DNA from: Duganella sp. SG902
GTDB taxonomy: Bacteria; Pseudomonadota; Gammaproteobacteria; Burkholderiales; Burkholderiaceae_D
Reading direction: 5' to 3'
DNA length: 64,000 nt
NCBI RefSeq assembly: GCF_013376005.1
Contig: NZ_JABMJK010000007.1
Coordinates: 186,001-250,000 of the forward strand
The position numbers and the translations under genes were made by a program. Numbering within the stretch: the first letter of the stretch is position 1; each line of letters begins with the position of its first letter. The notes beneath the pieces were generated by a model, which worked only from the letters and a program-made list of their open reading frames with translations, had not been told where the DNA came from and did no database searches. This document shows positions 52,931 through 62,070 of the stretch, piece after piece.

Positions 52931-55398
52931 TGCGCGCGCCGACCGCCGCATCGCTGCTGCTTGCACTGTTGATGTCCGGCGCTGTGCCGGCGATGGCGGC
53001 CGACGCCGGCACAGCGCCGGCGGTCAGGCAGATCGCCGACGTCACGCGCGGCCTGCAATCGCAGCCGGGCTTCATCGACGTCTGGCGCGATATCGACAAG
53101 GGCAGGGTGCTGCTGTCGGTGGCCGCGCTGGAACAGCCGTTTTTGCTGGTGAGCTCCCTGCCGTACGCGTTGGGTTCCAACGACGTCGGCCTGGATCGCG
53201 CGCAGTCGGGTGAAATGCGCATGGTGCGCTTTGAAAAGCACGGCGCCCGCTTGTTCCTGGTGCAGGACAACACCAACTACGTCGCCAACTCGGCCGACCG
53301 GGACGAACGCGCCGCCGTGCGCGAGTCCTTCTCCAACTCGGTGCTGTGGTCGGGCGAGATCATCGCCAGCGACAAGCAGCGCCACCTGGTCGACTTCTCC
53401 AGCTTCCTGCTGGCGGACCGCCACGGCATCGCGGCGCGGCTGGCCGGCGCCAAGCAGGGCGCGTATGCGATCGACCCGGCGCGCAGCGCGGTGCTGGCGG
53501 CGGAGGCGAAAGCCTTCCCGGACAACGTCGAACTGGAGGCCTTGCTGACCTTCGCCGGCCCGGGGCAGGCGGAATTCGTCAAACAGGTCGGCGCCGATCC
53601 GGCCAGCCTGTCGATGCGCCAGCGTATCAGCATGGTGCGTTTGCCGGAGGCCGACGGATGGCGCCCACGCGCCTACCACCCGTATTCCGGCGGTTTCGAC
53701 GCCAGCTACTTCGACTTCGCCACGCCGCTGGCCAGCAGCATCGACGTGCACTGGCAAGTGCGCCACAAGCTGGAAAAGACCGATCCATCGGCGGCCGTCA
53801 GCACGGTCAGGAAACCGATCGTCTACTACGTCGATCGCGGCGCGCCCGAGCCGGTGCGCTCGGCGCTGATTCAGGGCGCCTCGTGGTGGGCCAGCGCTTT
53901 TGAAAAAGCGGGCTTCAAGGACGCCTACCGCGTCGAGCTGCTGCCGGAAGGCGTGGACGCGCAGGACATCCGCTACAACGTCATCAGTTGGGTGCACCGC
54001 GCCACGCGCGGCTGGTCCTACGGGAACGCGCTGACCGATCCGCGTACCGGCCAGATCCTGCGCGGCGCCGTCACGCTGGGATCGCAGCGCGTGCGGCAAG
54101 ACATCCTGATCGCGGAAGCGCTGCTGGCGCCGTACGGCAAGAGCAGCAACGCCGACAAGCGGAAACTGGCCGAGCAAATGGCGCTGGCGCGCCTGCGTCA
54201 ACTGGCCGCGCACGAAGTCGGCCACACGCTGGGCTTCGCCCACAACTTTGCCGCCAGCCGCATGGGCAATGGTTCGGTGATGGATTATCCGCATCCCATC
54301 CTCAAGCTGAACGCGCAGGGCGAGGTGGATTTGTCGAATGCGTACGGTGTCGGCGTCGGTCCATGGGACGACTACATCGTCAAATACATCTACGGCGATT
54401 TCGGCAGCGGCGCGCAGGAAGAGGCGGCGCTCGCCAAGCTGCGCGCCGACGCGCGCGCGGCCGGCATGCTGTATTCCAGCGACCAGGACGACCGCGTGCC
54501 GGGCGCCAGCCATCCGGATGGCCTGCTGTGGGACTTCGGCCCGGACACCCTGAAGACCTGGGACCAGTTGGGCGCCGTGCGCCAGCGCGCCCTGCAAACC
54601 TTCTCGGTGGAGGTGCTGCCGGACGCGCGCCAGATCGGCGAGCTGGAAGCGCGGCTGGTGCCGGTCTACCTGCTGCAGCGCTACCAGGGCGAAGCGGTGG
54701 CGCGCCTGATCGGCGGCGGTGACTTCGATTACACCAGCGCCGGCGACGTCAAGGCGGGCATCGCCAAGGCCGGCATCAAGGCCACGCCGCCGGACGTGCA
54801 GCGCCAGGCGCTGGGCCGCCTGACCGACAGCCTGCGCGCCGAATATCTGGCGCTGCCGGCCAACGTGCTCGATATCCTCACGCCGCCGGCGGCCGGCTAT
54901 GGCCGCAATCGCGAGTACTTCGACACGCGCATGGAATCGGTGTTCGACGCCTTCTCGATCGCCGAGGCGGCCGCCGCGCACACCACCGGCTTCCTGCTGA
55001 ACGCCGAGCGCGTCAACCGTCTGGCCTGGCAGCACGCGCGCGACGCCAGGCAGCCCGGCGTGCAGGAGGTATTGACGCAGGTGCTGCAAAAGACCTGGAA
55101 GCGCGACGCCGTGCCGTCCACCGTTATCGGCGGCGAAGCGGTGCAGTTGGCGGCCAATTGGGTGGTGGCGGACAGCTTGCTGCGGCTGCTGGATGGCGGC
55201 CAGCTGCACCCGCAGGTGACGGCGGAAGTCCGGCAATCCGTGCGCGAACTGGCACAGTGGCTGCAAAGGAATCCGGGCAAGGGCGTGACAGCGGACAGCC
55301 GCAAACAGGCGGCCGACTACTTCACCGCCTACCTGTCCGATCCGCGCAGCGTCAAACTGCGCGCCGCACCAACTGTGCCTCCCGGCGCACCAATTTAG
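52927..55398 (+). CDS. Secreted zinc-dependent metalloprotease (DUF5117/DUF5118 type)
   Basis: 823 aa with signal peptide (TAASLLLALLMSGAVPAMA). An N-terminal region (FIDVWRDIDKGRVLLSVAAL; FLLVSSLPYALGSNDVGLDR) matches the DUF5117-like part of these proteins. The metzincin-type active site is AAHEVGHTLGFAHNFAAS with a complete HExxHxxGxxH, followed by the Met-turn-like SVMDYPHP. A long C-terminal helical region follows. It is translationally coupled to the prolyl oligopeptidase upstream. Its last codons overlap the candidate NtrC-binding region that controls the downstream ammonium transporter. Confidence 0.9.
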
Positions 55399-55496
55399 CG
55401 CATCAGTTTGGTGCATCGATGGCTCGAGCCTATCGATGCACCAACTTGAAACCACATTAAAATCAGCCACTTAAGATTTTGCACCAAAGTGGTACA
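55386..55496 (+). promoter_or_regulatory. Array of NtrC-like binding sites upstream of amt
   Basis: Compared with the NtrC consensus TGCACCANNNTGGTGCA, 17-mers at 55386-55402, 55399-55415, 55437-55453 and 55480-55496 match 11, 12, 10 and 13 of the 14 fixed positions. The first overlaps the metalloprotease stop codon, and the last overlaps the -24 box of the sigma-54 promoter. Nitrogen-limitation control of amt by NtrC is well known in proteobacteria; binding here is inferred. Confidence 0.6.
55408..55444. repeat. 37-bp near-perfect palindrome upstream of amt
   Basis: TTGGTGCATCGAT (55408-55420) and ATCGATGCACCAA (55432-55444) are perfect 13-bp inverted arms around the self-complementary GGCTCGAGCC. 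It contains half-sites of two flanking NtrC-like sites and could also form a hairpin after the metalloprotease gene. Confidence 0.7.
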
Positions 55497-55505
55497 GAAA
55501 TTGCT
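55490..55505 (+). promoter_or_regulatory. Sigma-54 (-24/-12) promoter of amt
   Basis: TGGTACAGAAATTGCT fits the sigma-54 consensus TGGCAC-N5-TTGCW with one mismatch and exact GG-to-GC spacing. It lies about 50 bp before the amt start codon. Confidence 0.6.
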
Positions 55506-55555
55506 TTCCATGTTGGCACTTTATTTTGCGTGCTTTATTTGGGGGAGTAATTTTG

Positions 55556-56758
55556 ATGTCTGGATTCAAAGACGGTGCGGACGCACTGTTTATCTTGCTT
55601 GGCGCCATCATGATTTTGGCAATGCATGCGGGCTTTGCCTTCCTCGAGTTGGGCACCGTCCGCAAAAAGAATCAGGTCAACGCGCTGGTCAAGATCCTGG
55701 TGGACTTCTGCGTTTCGGCCATTGTGTATTTCTTTGTCGGCTACAGCATCGCCTACGGCGTCAACTTCTTCTCCCCGGCCGACGTGCTGTCCGCGCGCAA
55801 TGGCTTTGAACTAGTCAAGTTCTTCTTCCTGCTGACCTTTGCCGCCGCCATCCCGGCGATTATTTCTGGCGGCATTGCCGAACGCGCGCGCTTCCACCCG
55901 CAGACGGCGGCCACGGCGCTGCTGGTCGGCCTGGTCTATCCATTCTTCGAGGGCATCGCCTGGAACCACCGTTTTGGCGTGCAGGACTGGCTGCTCCAGA
56001 CGTTTGGCGCGGAGTTCCATGACTTTGCCGGCTCGGTGGTGGTGCACGCGGTGGGCGGCTGGATCGCGCTGCCGGCGGTGCTGCTGCTCGGCGCGCGCCG
56101 TGGCCGCTACATGAAAAATGGCGGCATCGCCGCCCATCCGCCGTCGTCGATTCCCTTCCTGGCGCTCGGCGCCTGGATACTGATGGTGGGCTGGTTCGGC
56201 TTCAATGTGATGAGCGCCCAGGCGCTGGACAAGATGAATGGCCTGGTGGCGGTCAACTCGCTGATGGCCATGGTGGGCGGCACGCTGGTCGCCACCTCGC
56301 TGGGCAAGAACGACCCCGGCTTCGTGCATAACGGCCCGCTGGCCGGCCTGGTGGCGGTTTGCGCCGGCTCCGACCTGATGCATCCGCTGGGCGCGCTGGT
56401 GACGGGCGGCATCGCCGGCGCCATCTTTGTCTGGATGTTCACGCTGGCGCAAAACAAATGGAAGATCGACGACGTGCTGGGCGTGTGGCCGCTGCATGGC
56501 CTGTGCGGCCTGTGGGGCGGGATCGCGGCCGGCATTTTCGGCCTCAAGGCGCTGGGCGGGGCCGGCGGCGTGGCGCTCGGGTCGCAGCTGGTCGGCAGCT
56601 TGCTGGGCGTGGCGATCGCCGGCGTCGGCGGAACCATGGTGTATGGGCTGCTGAAGAAAACCGTCGGCTTGCGGCTGGATCCGGAGGAAGAGTTCCAAGG
56701 CGCCGATCTGTCGATCCACCGCATCACGTCGACGCCGGAACGCGAATCAAATTGGTAA
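55556..56758 (+). CDS. amt: Ammonium transporter (Amt/AmtB family)
   Basis: 400 aa with 11 predicted helices. Conserved features: GADALFILLGAIMILAMHAG, FAFLELGTVRKKNQVNALVK, the twin-His pore (VVVHAVGGWIAL and VWPLHGLCGLWG), GWFGFNVMSAQ and NGPLAGLVAVCAGSDLMHP. The start at 55556 is set by GGGGGAG upstream and a periplasmic N-terminus like other Amt proteins after signal removal. Conducts NH4+/NH3 across the inner membrane. Unusually, no glnK gene precedes it here. The upstream region has NtrC-like sites and a sigma-54 promoter. Confidence 0.95.
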   Translation: MSGFKDGADALFILLGAIMILAMHAGFAFLELGTVRKKNQVNALVKILVDFCVSAIVYFFVGYSIAYGVNFFSPADVLSARNGFELVKFFFLLTFAAAIPAIISGGIAERARFHPQTAATALLVGLVYPFFEGIAWNHRFGVQDWLLQTFGAEFHDFAGSVVVHAVGGWIALPAVLLLGARRGRYMKNGGIAAHPPSSIPFLALGAWILMVGWFGFNVMSAQALDKMNGLVAVNSLMAMVGGTLVATSLGKNDPGFVHNGPLAGLVAVCAGSDLMHPLGALVTGGIAGAIFVWMFTLAQNKWKIDDVLGVWPLHGLCGLWGGIAAGIFGLKALGGAGGVALGSQLVGSLLGVAIAGVGGTMVYGLLKKTVGLRLDPEEEFQGADLSIHRITSTPERESNW

Positions 56759-56901
56759 AAACGCAACACGGTGTGCTGGAAAGTATTTATTTTAGATCAT
56801 TCATTTATTCTAATTGACTCGCCAATAATCTTAATCCAGAATCGACACTCATAAGAATAGTAACTATATAAACATGTCAAATTTGAATGAGTGGGTCAAT
56901 T

Positions 56902-58332
56902 ATGAAATCCTTTCCTAAGCTGATGATCGCCACCGTGGTTGCCGCCGCCTGCGCGCACTCGGCGCAAGCGGTAAACATGGTGCAAATCGACGGCGCCCAC
57001 GCTAGTTTCTTCTATGATGCCGACTTCTGGGGCCTGGGAACGGCCAGCGTCGTCGGCGACAAGATCAGTTTCAGCACGCCGTCGTACTTCAACCAGCACG
57101 CGGAGGGCTACGGCAAGAGCGGCGAGGATACCGACCGCTACACTAACCAGACCGGTTCGGCCGTGGTCGCGGTGGCCAAGAACGGCTATCACTTGACCGG
57201 CGGCATCGACTACGACGTCACCACGACCTACGCGCAGCCGGTGGCCGGCGCGTTCGCGTCGCAAGTCAACAACACTAATATCAGCACCGGCACCTGGAAT
57301 GGCAAAACTTTTGTCTCGGGTACCCAACTGGGGCAATTCTCGCTGTTCCTCAGCCGTAGCAGCGGCGCCGACGGCATCGGCTCCGGCAGCACCGCCAACA
57401 CCGGCACCATCAGCGGCGCCGGCACCTACTCGGTGGTGGGGCTGGACAGCTACCTGTTCCTGAGCACCTCGCAGCGCGGCGTCGGCTACTCGGAAGCCGG
57501 CCTCAGTACCGCCAGCTACCAGTTCGGGGTTTCCGCCGTGCCGGAGCCGGCCACCTACGGCATGCTGCTGGGCGGCGTGGCCGTGCTCGCGCTGGCGGGC
57601 CGCCGCCGTCGCAAGCTGCTGGGCGGTTCGCTGCTGGCCGCGGCCAGCCTGGCGGGCACCGCGCAAGCGGCCAATTATGTCGAAGTGGTGGGCACCCATG
57701 TCAGCTTCTTCTACGACGCCGACTACTGGGGCGACAACGCCGCCACCGTGGTGGGCGACAAGATCACCCTGAGCACGCCAACCTACGTGGACCGCACGGC
57801 GGTCGGGCATTCGCCGTCTGAGAAAAATCAGCGCACCTTTGTCGACAACGCCTCGGCCGCGCTGGTGGCGGTGGCGCGCAGCGGTTATGCGCTGACCGGC
57901 GTGGTCGGCTACAAGCCGACGATCACCTACTCGGTGTCCGCCAGCGGCAGCCAGATCGAACTGGCCGGCGGCGAATCGCTGTACTACGGCGCGTTTAATG
58001 GCGCCAATTTCGCCTCCAGCAGCGCCGTGGGCTACTTCTCGTACAGCACCAAGGTCGATTCGAACGGGGTGGCGCACTCCGGCGTGACCAATGATCCGGT
58101 GCAGAACGGCTTCCTGTACAACGGCCCGTCGCTGTTCGACACCCTGGCCGTCGACAATTCGCTTTACCTGACCTCGATCCAGACCGGCGTCGGCACCACC
58201 AAGTCGGCGGTGGCGTACTCGTACGATTTCGGCATCGCGACCGCGGTTCCAGAGCCGGCCACCTATGGCATGCTGCTGGGCGGCCTGGGCGCTTTGGCGT
58301 TGGCGGCCCGGCGCAAGCGCGGCGAAGTTTAA
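56902..58332 (+). CDS. Tandem PEP-CTERM protein: two homologous units in one ORF
   Basis: 476 aa. Signal peptide (MKSFPKLMIATVVAAACAHSAQA), then unit 1 (VQIDGAHASFFYDADFWGLG...) ending in a complete exosortase signal: PEP at 214-216, hydrophobic helix, RRRRK at 234-238. The frame continues with a second hydrophobic segment (LLGGSLLAAASLAGTAQA, 239-256) that looks like a signal peptide with an A-Q-A cleavage site, then unit 2 (YVEVVGTHVSFFYDADYWGD...) with a second PEP (450-452) and a C-terminal ARRKR. The units are homologous to each other and to the next gene. A two-product polyprotein is suggested. The GTGGG site upstream is weak; ATG 56887 is an alternative start. Confidence 0.85.
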   Translation: MKSFPKLMIATVVAAACAHSAQAVNMVQIDGAHASFFYDADFWGLGTASVVGDKISFSTPSYFNQHAEGYGKSGEDTDRYTNQTGSAVVAVAKNGYHLTGGIDYDVTTTYAQPVAGAFASQVNNTNISTGTWNGKTFVSGTQLGQFSLFLSRSSGADGIGSGSTANTGTISGAGTYSVVGLDSYLFLSTSQRGVGYSEAGLSTASYQFGVSAVPEPATYGMLLGGVAVLALAGRRRRKLLGGSLLAAASLAGTAQAANYVEVVGTHVSFFYDADYWGDNAATVVGDKITLSTPTYVDRTAVGHSPSEKNQRTFVDNASAALVAVARSGYALTGVVGYKPTITYSVSASGSQIELAGGESLYYGAFNGANFASSSAVGYFSYSTKVDSNGVAHSGVTNDPVQNGFLYNGPSLFDTLAVDNSLYLTSIQTGVGTTKSAVAYSYDFGIATAVPEPATYGMLLGGLGALALAARRKRGEV

Positions 58333-58350
58333 GCTCGACGGTAAAAAGAG

Positions 58351-58378
58351 TTGACCTGTAAAAAAGAAATGGCATAAT
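58351..58378 (+). promoter_or_regulatory. Sigma-70-like promoter of the single-unit PEP-CTERM gene
   Basis: TTGACC (58351-58356), 16-bp spacer, CATAAT (58373-58378), about 45 bp before the start codon. Good agreement with the -35/-10 consensus, implying expression separate from the tandem gene upstream. Confidence 0.5.
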
Positions 58379-58422
58379 TGCATTCAAATGTAATTTTTTG
58401 CCAATTTCTTGAAAGGGCCGTC

Positions 58423-59151
58423 ATGACCAAAATGCTGCCACGTCGTTTGCTGGTTGCCGCGCTGCTCGCAGCCGGCGTTGCTTCCTCGGCGCAAGCTGTC
58501 AACTTCGTCGAGATTGACGGCGCCAACCTGACCTTCTTCTACGACGCCGATTTCTGGGGTCTGGGGACGGCCAGCGTTACCGGCAACAAGATCTCGTTCG
58601 CGATCAGCGACGATTTCGACGTTACCGCCAAGTCCAGCACCGTCTCGGGCCATGGCGCCGCCGCCCACGTCGATGACAACAGCCTGAGCGTGTTCGCCGT
58701 GGCGAAGAGTGGTTATTCGGTGTCGTCGTTGGTGCAGGCCAGTTCCAGCACGTCCGTCAACTTCACCACCGGCAACGGCACCGCCGCCGGCGTGCTGTCG
58801 GGCAGCGTTTCGGGCGGCGCCTTCAATGGCGACGACTTCGTGGCCATTCACAACGACGGCAGCTATTACGACGACTTCCAGCTGTACACCGGCTCCTCGC
58901 CGTACAGCACCACCGCCGCGCTGGCGGCCAACGGCGGCGTGGCCGGCAATTTCTACGCCGCGACCGGCGTGGAAACCTTCATCGGCGTGGGCGCCGAGCA
59001 ATATGGCAAGGGTCTGTCGCACGCCGCGCTGACCGACGTCAGCTACAACTTCAGCGTGACGGCCGTTCCTGAGCCGGAGACTTATGCCATGCTGCTGGCC
59101 GGCCTCGGCCTGGTGGGTTTTGCTGCGCGCCGCCGCAAGCAAGCCGCCTGA
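58423..59151 (+). CDS. PEP-CTERM sorted protein, single unit paralogue
   Basis: 242 aa. Signal peptide (TKMLPRRLLVAALLAAGVASSAQA), an ectodomain starting VEIDGANLTFFYDADFWGLG and containing many Ser, Gly and Ala residues, and a C-terminal VPEPETYAMLLAGLGLVGFA with ARRRKQAA. The exosortase/EpsH system recognises this tail, cuts at PEP and releases or anchors the protein outside the cell. It shares the FFYDADFWG core with both halves of the preceding gene, so the three units are probably products of local duplication. AAGGG precedes the ATG, and a terminator follows directly. Function of the ectodomain is unknown. Confidence 0.85.
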   Translation: MTKMLPRRLLVAALLAAGVASSAQAVNFVEIDGANLTFFYDADFWGLGTASVTGNKISFAISDDFDVTAKSSTVSGHGAAAHVDDNSLSVFAVAKSGYSVSSLVQASSSTSVNFTTGNGTAAGVLSGSVSGGAFNGDDFVAIHNDGSYYDDFQLYTGSSPYSTTAALAANGGVAGNFYAATGVETFIGVGAEQYGKGLSHAALTDVSYNFSVTAVPEPETYAMLLAGLGLVGFAARRRKQAA

Positions 59152-59153
59152 TC

Positions 59154-59185
59154 CAAAGGGCCCTGCGGGGCCCTTTGTCGTTTTT
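59154..59185 (+). terminator. Rho-independent terminator after the PEP-CTERM gene
   Basis: CAAAGGGCCC, loop TGCG, GGGCCCTTTG, then TCGTTTTT: a 10-bp stem followed by a T-run, starting 2 bp after the stop codon. It also lies just beyond the end of the convergent regulator gene. Confidence 0.85.
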
Positions 59186-59190
59186 CTGGC

Positions 59191-59766
59191 CTACCGGTGG
59201 ATCACCACCAGCAGCGCCTTGGCTTCGGTTTTGCCAACGTTGCGGATGATGTGCTGCTGGTCGCCCGGGTAGCGCGCCGTGCTGCCCAGTTTCACCTTCT
59301 TCTTGTCCGGTCCCACTTCCACCTCCACCGAACCGTGCAGCAGCGTCAGATGTTCCTGCGCGCCCGGATCGTGGCCCTGCGACGCCAGCTCGCCGCCCGG
59401 CGACAGCGTCAGCTCGTACCATTCATAGCGGCTGGCCAGCTCCAGCGGCCCCAGGATGCGCAGCACGTAGCCGGCATGCAGGCCGGGCAGGGTGGGCGTC
59501 TCGTGCGCCTCGGTCACGCGGATGGTTTCCGTCTGACGCTCGGCGGTGGCCAGCAATTCGCCGATCTGCACCCCCAGGGCGTTGGCCAGGCGCCAGGTGA
59601 TCGCGATGGTCGGATTGGCTTTCTCGCGCTCGATTTGCGATAACATGGACTTGGAAACGCCGGCAATGCGCGACAGGTCTTCCAGGGTCAGGCCACGGGC
59701 CAGGCGCAGGCGCTGCAGGGCGGCGCCAACTTCTGGTGGCGCGTTATTTGGTACTGGTGTTTTCAT
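59191..59766 (-). CDS. XRE-family regulator with C-terminal cupin domain
   Basis: 191 aa. An N-terminal XRE helix-turn-helix (ALQRLRLARGLTLEDLSRIA, GVSKSMLSQIEREKANPTIA) is joined to a cupin_2 domain (ASRYEWYELTLSPGGELASQ, GAQEHLTLLHGSVEVEVGPD). Cupin-type XRE regulators usually bind small metabolites. It is divergent from kbl-tdh-sdaA, and so probably controls that operon and itself. The start at 59766 is chosen because the longer frame would run through the shared promoter; no ribosome site is clear. Confidence 0.85.
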   Translation of the reverse strand: MKTPVPNNAPPEVGAALQRLRLARGLTLEDLSRIAGVSKSMLSQIEREKANPTIAITWRLANALGVQIGELLATAERQTETIRVTEAHETPTLPGLHAGYVLRILGPLELASRYEWYELTLSPGGELASQGHDPGAQEHLTLLHGSVEVEVGPDKKKVKLGSTARYPGDQQHIIRNVGKTEAKALLVVIHR

Positions 59767-59811
59767 TGTTTGGGTTGCGGAGTTCACTGGCTCGCTATAA
59801 AATTCAATATA

Positions 59812-59827
59812 TCGAATTTGAATTCGA
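59812..59827. promoter_or_regulatory. Candidate operator between the XRE-cupin regulator and kbl
   Basis: TCGAATTTGAATTCGA is a 16-bp near-palindrome (14 of 16 positions symmetric). Further ATCGAATT/ACGAATTT repeats lie on both sides (about 59810-59840). Located between two divergent starts and likely bound by the regulator; this is inference. Confidence 0.45.
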
Positions 59828-59879
59828 CATAACGAATTTCGCATAAGATAGTGAAATCGTATCACATACAAGGACCATC

Positions 59880-61079
59880 ATGAGCAATCAGAAAGACACC
59901 TTCTACAGCGGCCTCCAGCAAAACCTGGATCAACTGCGCGAGCAGGGCCTGTACAAGCCGGAGCGCGTGCTGGCTTCGCGCCAGGGCTCGGAAGTGATCG
60001 GCGAAGATGGTCGCACGCTGATTAATATGTGCGCCAACAACTACCTCGGCCTGTCCGGCCAGGAGTGGGTGGCGCAGGCCTCCATCGACGCCACGGAAAA
60101 ATACGGCTACGGCCTGTCGTCGGTGCGCTTCATCTGCGGCACCCAGACCGTGCACAAGCAGCTGGAGCAGGCCATCTCCAGATTCCTCGGCACCGAGGAC
60201 ACCATCCTGTACGCGGCCGCCTTCGACGCCAACGGCGGCGTGTTCGAGCCGCTGTTCGACGAGAACGACGCCATCATCTCTGATGCGCTGAACCACGCCT
60301 CCATCATCGACGGCATCCGCCTGTGCAAGGCCGCGCGCTTCCGCTACGCCCACAACGACATGGCCGACCTGGAAAAGCAGCTGCAAGACGCCGCCGGCAA
60401 GCGCCACAAGATCATCGTCACCGACGGCGTGTTCTCGATGGACGGCACCATCGCCCAGCTGGACAAGATCGTGGAGCTGGCCGACAAATACGGTGCGCTG
60501 GTGATGATCGACGAATGCCACGCCTCCGGCTTCATGGGCAAGACCGGGCGCGGCACGCACGAGCACCACAACGTGGTCGGCAAGATCGACATCATCACCG
60601 GCACGCTGGGCAAGGCGCTGGGCGGCGCCATGGGCGGCTTCACCTCCGGCCGCAAGGAAGTGATCGAGATGCTGCGCCAGAAATCGCGTCCCTACCTGTT
60701 CTCGAACACGCTGGCGCCATCGATCGCCGGCGCCTCGCTGGCGGTGCTGGAGCGCCTGTCGTCGTCGACCGAGCTGCGCGACCGCCTGCACGAGAACACC
60801 GCCTACTTCCGCAAGGAGATCGAGCGCATCGGCTTCACCATCAAGCCGGGCACCCACCCGGTGGTGCCGGTGATGCTGTTCGACGCGCCGGTGGCGCAGA
60901 AGTTCGCGGCGCGCATGTATGAACTGGGCGTGCTGCTGAGCGGCTTCTTCTACCCGGTGGTGCCGATGGGCCAGGCGCGCGTGCGCGTACAACTGTCCGC
61001 CGCCCACACCCGCGAGCAGCTGGACACCGTATTGAAAGCATTCGAGCAGGCCGGTCACGAGCTGGGCCTGCTCAAGTAA
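59880..61079 (+). CDS. kbl: Glycine C-acetyltransferase (2-amino-3-ketobutyrate CoA ligase)
   Basis: 399 aa, the usual length. PLP enzyme of the alpha-oxoamine synthase family: NYLGLSGQEWVAQASIDATE, SVRFICGTQTVHKQLEQAIS, DALNHASIIDGIRL, TDGVFSMDGTIAQLDKI, VMIDECHASGFMGKTGRGTH and the PLP lysine K245 in TGTLGKALGGAMGG. It splits 2-amino-3-ketobutyrate with CoA to glycine and acetyl-CoA. AAGGA precedes the ATG. First gene of the kbl-tdh-sdaA operon. Confidence 0.95.
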   Translation: MSNQKDTFYSGLQQNLDQLREQGLYKPERVLASRQGSEVIGEDGRTLINMCANNYLGLSGQEWVAQASIDATEKYGYGLSSVRFICGTQTVHKQLEQAISRFLGTEDTILYAAAFDANGGVFEPLFDENDAIISDALNHASIIDGIRLCKAARFRYAHNDMADLEKQLQDAAGKRHKIIVTDGVFSMDGTIAQLDKIVELADKYGALVMIDECHASGFMGKTGRGTHEHHNVVGKIDIITGTLGKALGGAMGGFTSGRKEVIEMLRQKSRPYLFSNTLAPSIAGASLAVLERLSSSTELRDRLHENTAYFRKEIERIGFTIKPGTHPVVPVMLFDAPVAQKFAARMYELGVLLSGFFYPVVPMGQARVRVQLSAAHTREQLDTVLKAFEQAGHELGLLK

Positions 61080-61101
61080 AAAAACGTCAGGACACAATCA
61101 A

Positions 61102-62070
61102 ATGACACAGCAAAAAATCCTCGTCATCGGCGCCAACGGCCAGATCGGCAGCGAACTGGTGGAAGCACTGGCCAGGCAGCACGGCGCGCAGAACGTCATC
61201 GCCAGCGACGTCAGCCCGACCAATTTGTACCACGCCGCCCGCTACACCACGCTCAACGTGTTGGACAGGCAGGCCTTGTCCGCGCTGATCACGGAAGAGG
61301 GCATCACCCAGGTGTACCAACTGGCGGCCATGCTGTCGGCCACCGGTGAAGCGGCGCCGCTGAAGGCGTGGACGCTGAACATGGACGGCCTGCTGAACAT
61401 CCTGGAAGTGGCGCGCGAACGCGGCGCCATCGGCAAGCCGCTGAAAGTGTTCTGGCCTTCGTCGATCGCCGCCTTCGGCCCGAACACCCCGGCCACCGAC
61501 ACGCCGCAGCTGACGGTGATGGACCCGACCACCATCTACGGCATCAGCAAGCTGGCCGGCGAGCGCCTGTGCGAATACTACTTCCTGAAATATGGCGTGG
61601 ACGTGCGCTCGATCCGCTATCCAGGCATCATCAGCTACAAGTCGCCACCGGGCGGCGGCACCACCGACTACGCCATCGCCATCTTCCATGCGGCGCTGCG
61701 CGGCGAGCGTTATGAATGCTTCCTCGGCCCGCACACCACGCTGCCGATGATCTACATGCCGGACGCCATCCGCGCCACCATCGAGTTGATGGACGCGCCG
61801 GCGCAGCAGGTCAAAGTACGTTCCTCGTACAACGTGGCCGGCGTCTCGTTCAATCCGGAGCAACTGGCGGCCGCCATCACGCGCAAGCTGCCGGACTTTA
61901 AGATCGCCTACAAGCCGGACAGCCGCCAGGCCATCGCCGACACCTGGCCGCAAAGCCTGGACGATGCCGCCGCCAGCGCCGACTGGGGCTGGAAAGCCCG
62001 CATCGGCGTGGACGAAATGGTGGAAGACATGCTGGCCAATATCGACGTCAACCTGGGTAAGGCCGCCTGA
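61102..62070 (+). CDS. tdh: L-threonine 3-dehydrogenase, epimerase (short-chain) type
   Basis: 322 aa. NAD-binding ILVIGANGQIGSELVEALAR, catalytic WPSSIAAFGP and the YGISK (Tyr-x3-Lys) pair, and the RYPGIISYKSPPGGGTTDYA and TTLPMIYMPDAIRATIELMD segments of the GDP-mannose-epimerase-like threonine dehydrogenases, rather than the zinc alcohol-dehydrogenase-type Tdh of E. coli. It oxidises threonine to 2-amino-3-ketobutyrate for Kbl. It follows kbl by 22 bp, and its stop overlaps the sdaA start by one base. Confidence 0.9.
   Translation: MTQQKILVIGANGQIGSELVEALARQHGAQNVIASDVSPTNLYHAARYTTLNVLDRQALSALITEEGITQVYQLAAMLSATGEAAPLKAWTLNMDGLLNILEVARERGAIGKPLKVFWPSSIAAFGPNTPATDTPQLTVMDPTTIYGISKLAGERLCEYYFLKYGVDVRSIRYPGIISYKSPPGGGTTDYAIAIFHAALRGERYECFLGPHTTLPMIYMPDAIRATIELMDAPAQQVKVRSSYNVAGVSFNPEQLAAAITRKLPDFKIAYKPDSRQAIADTWPQSLDDAAASADWGWKARIGVDEMVEDMLANIDVNLGKAA

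Noticed and set aside
55535..55551. TTGGCAC...TTTTGCG just before the amt start as a sigma-54 promoter
   Set aside because: The GG-to-GC spacing is one base too long, and the better-spaced TGGTAC-N5-TTGCT lies upstream.
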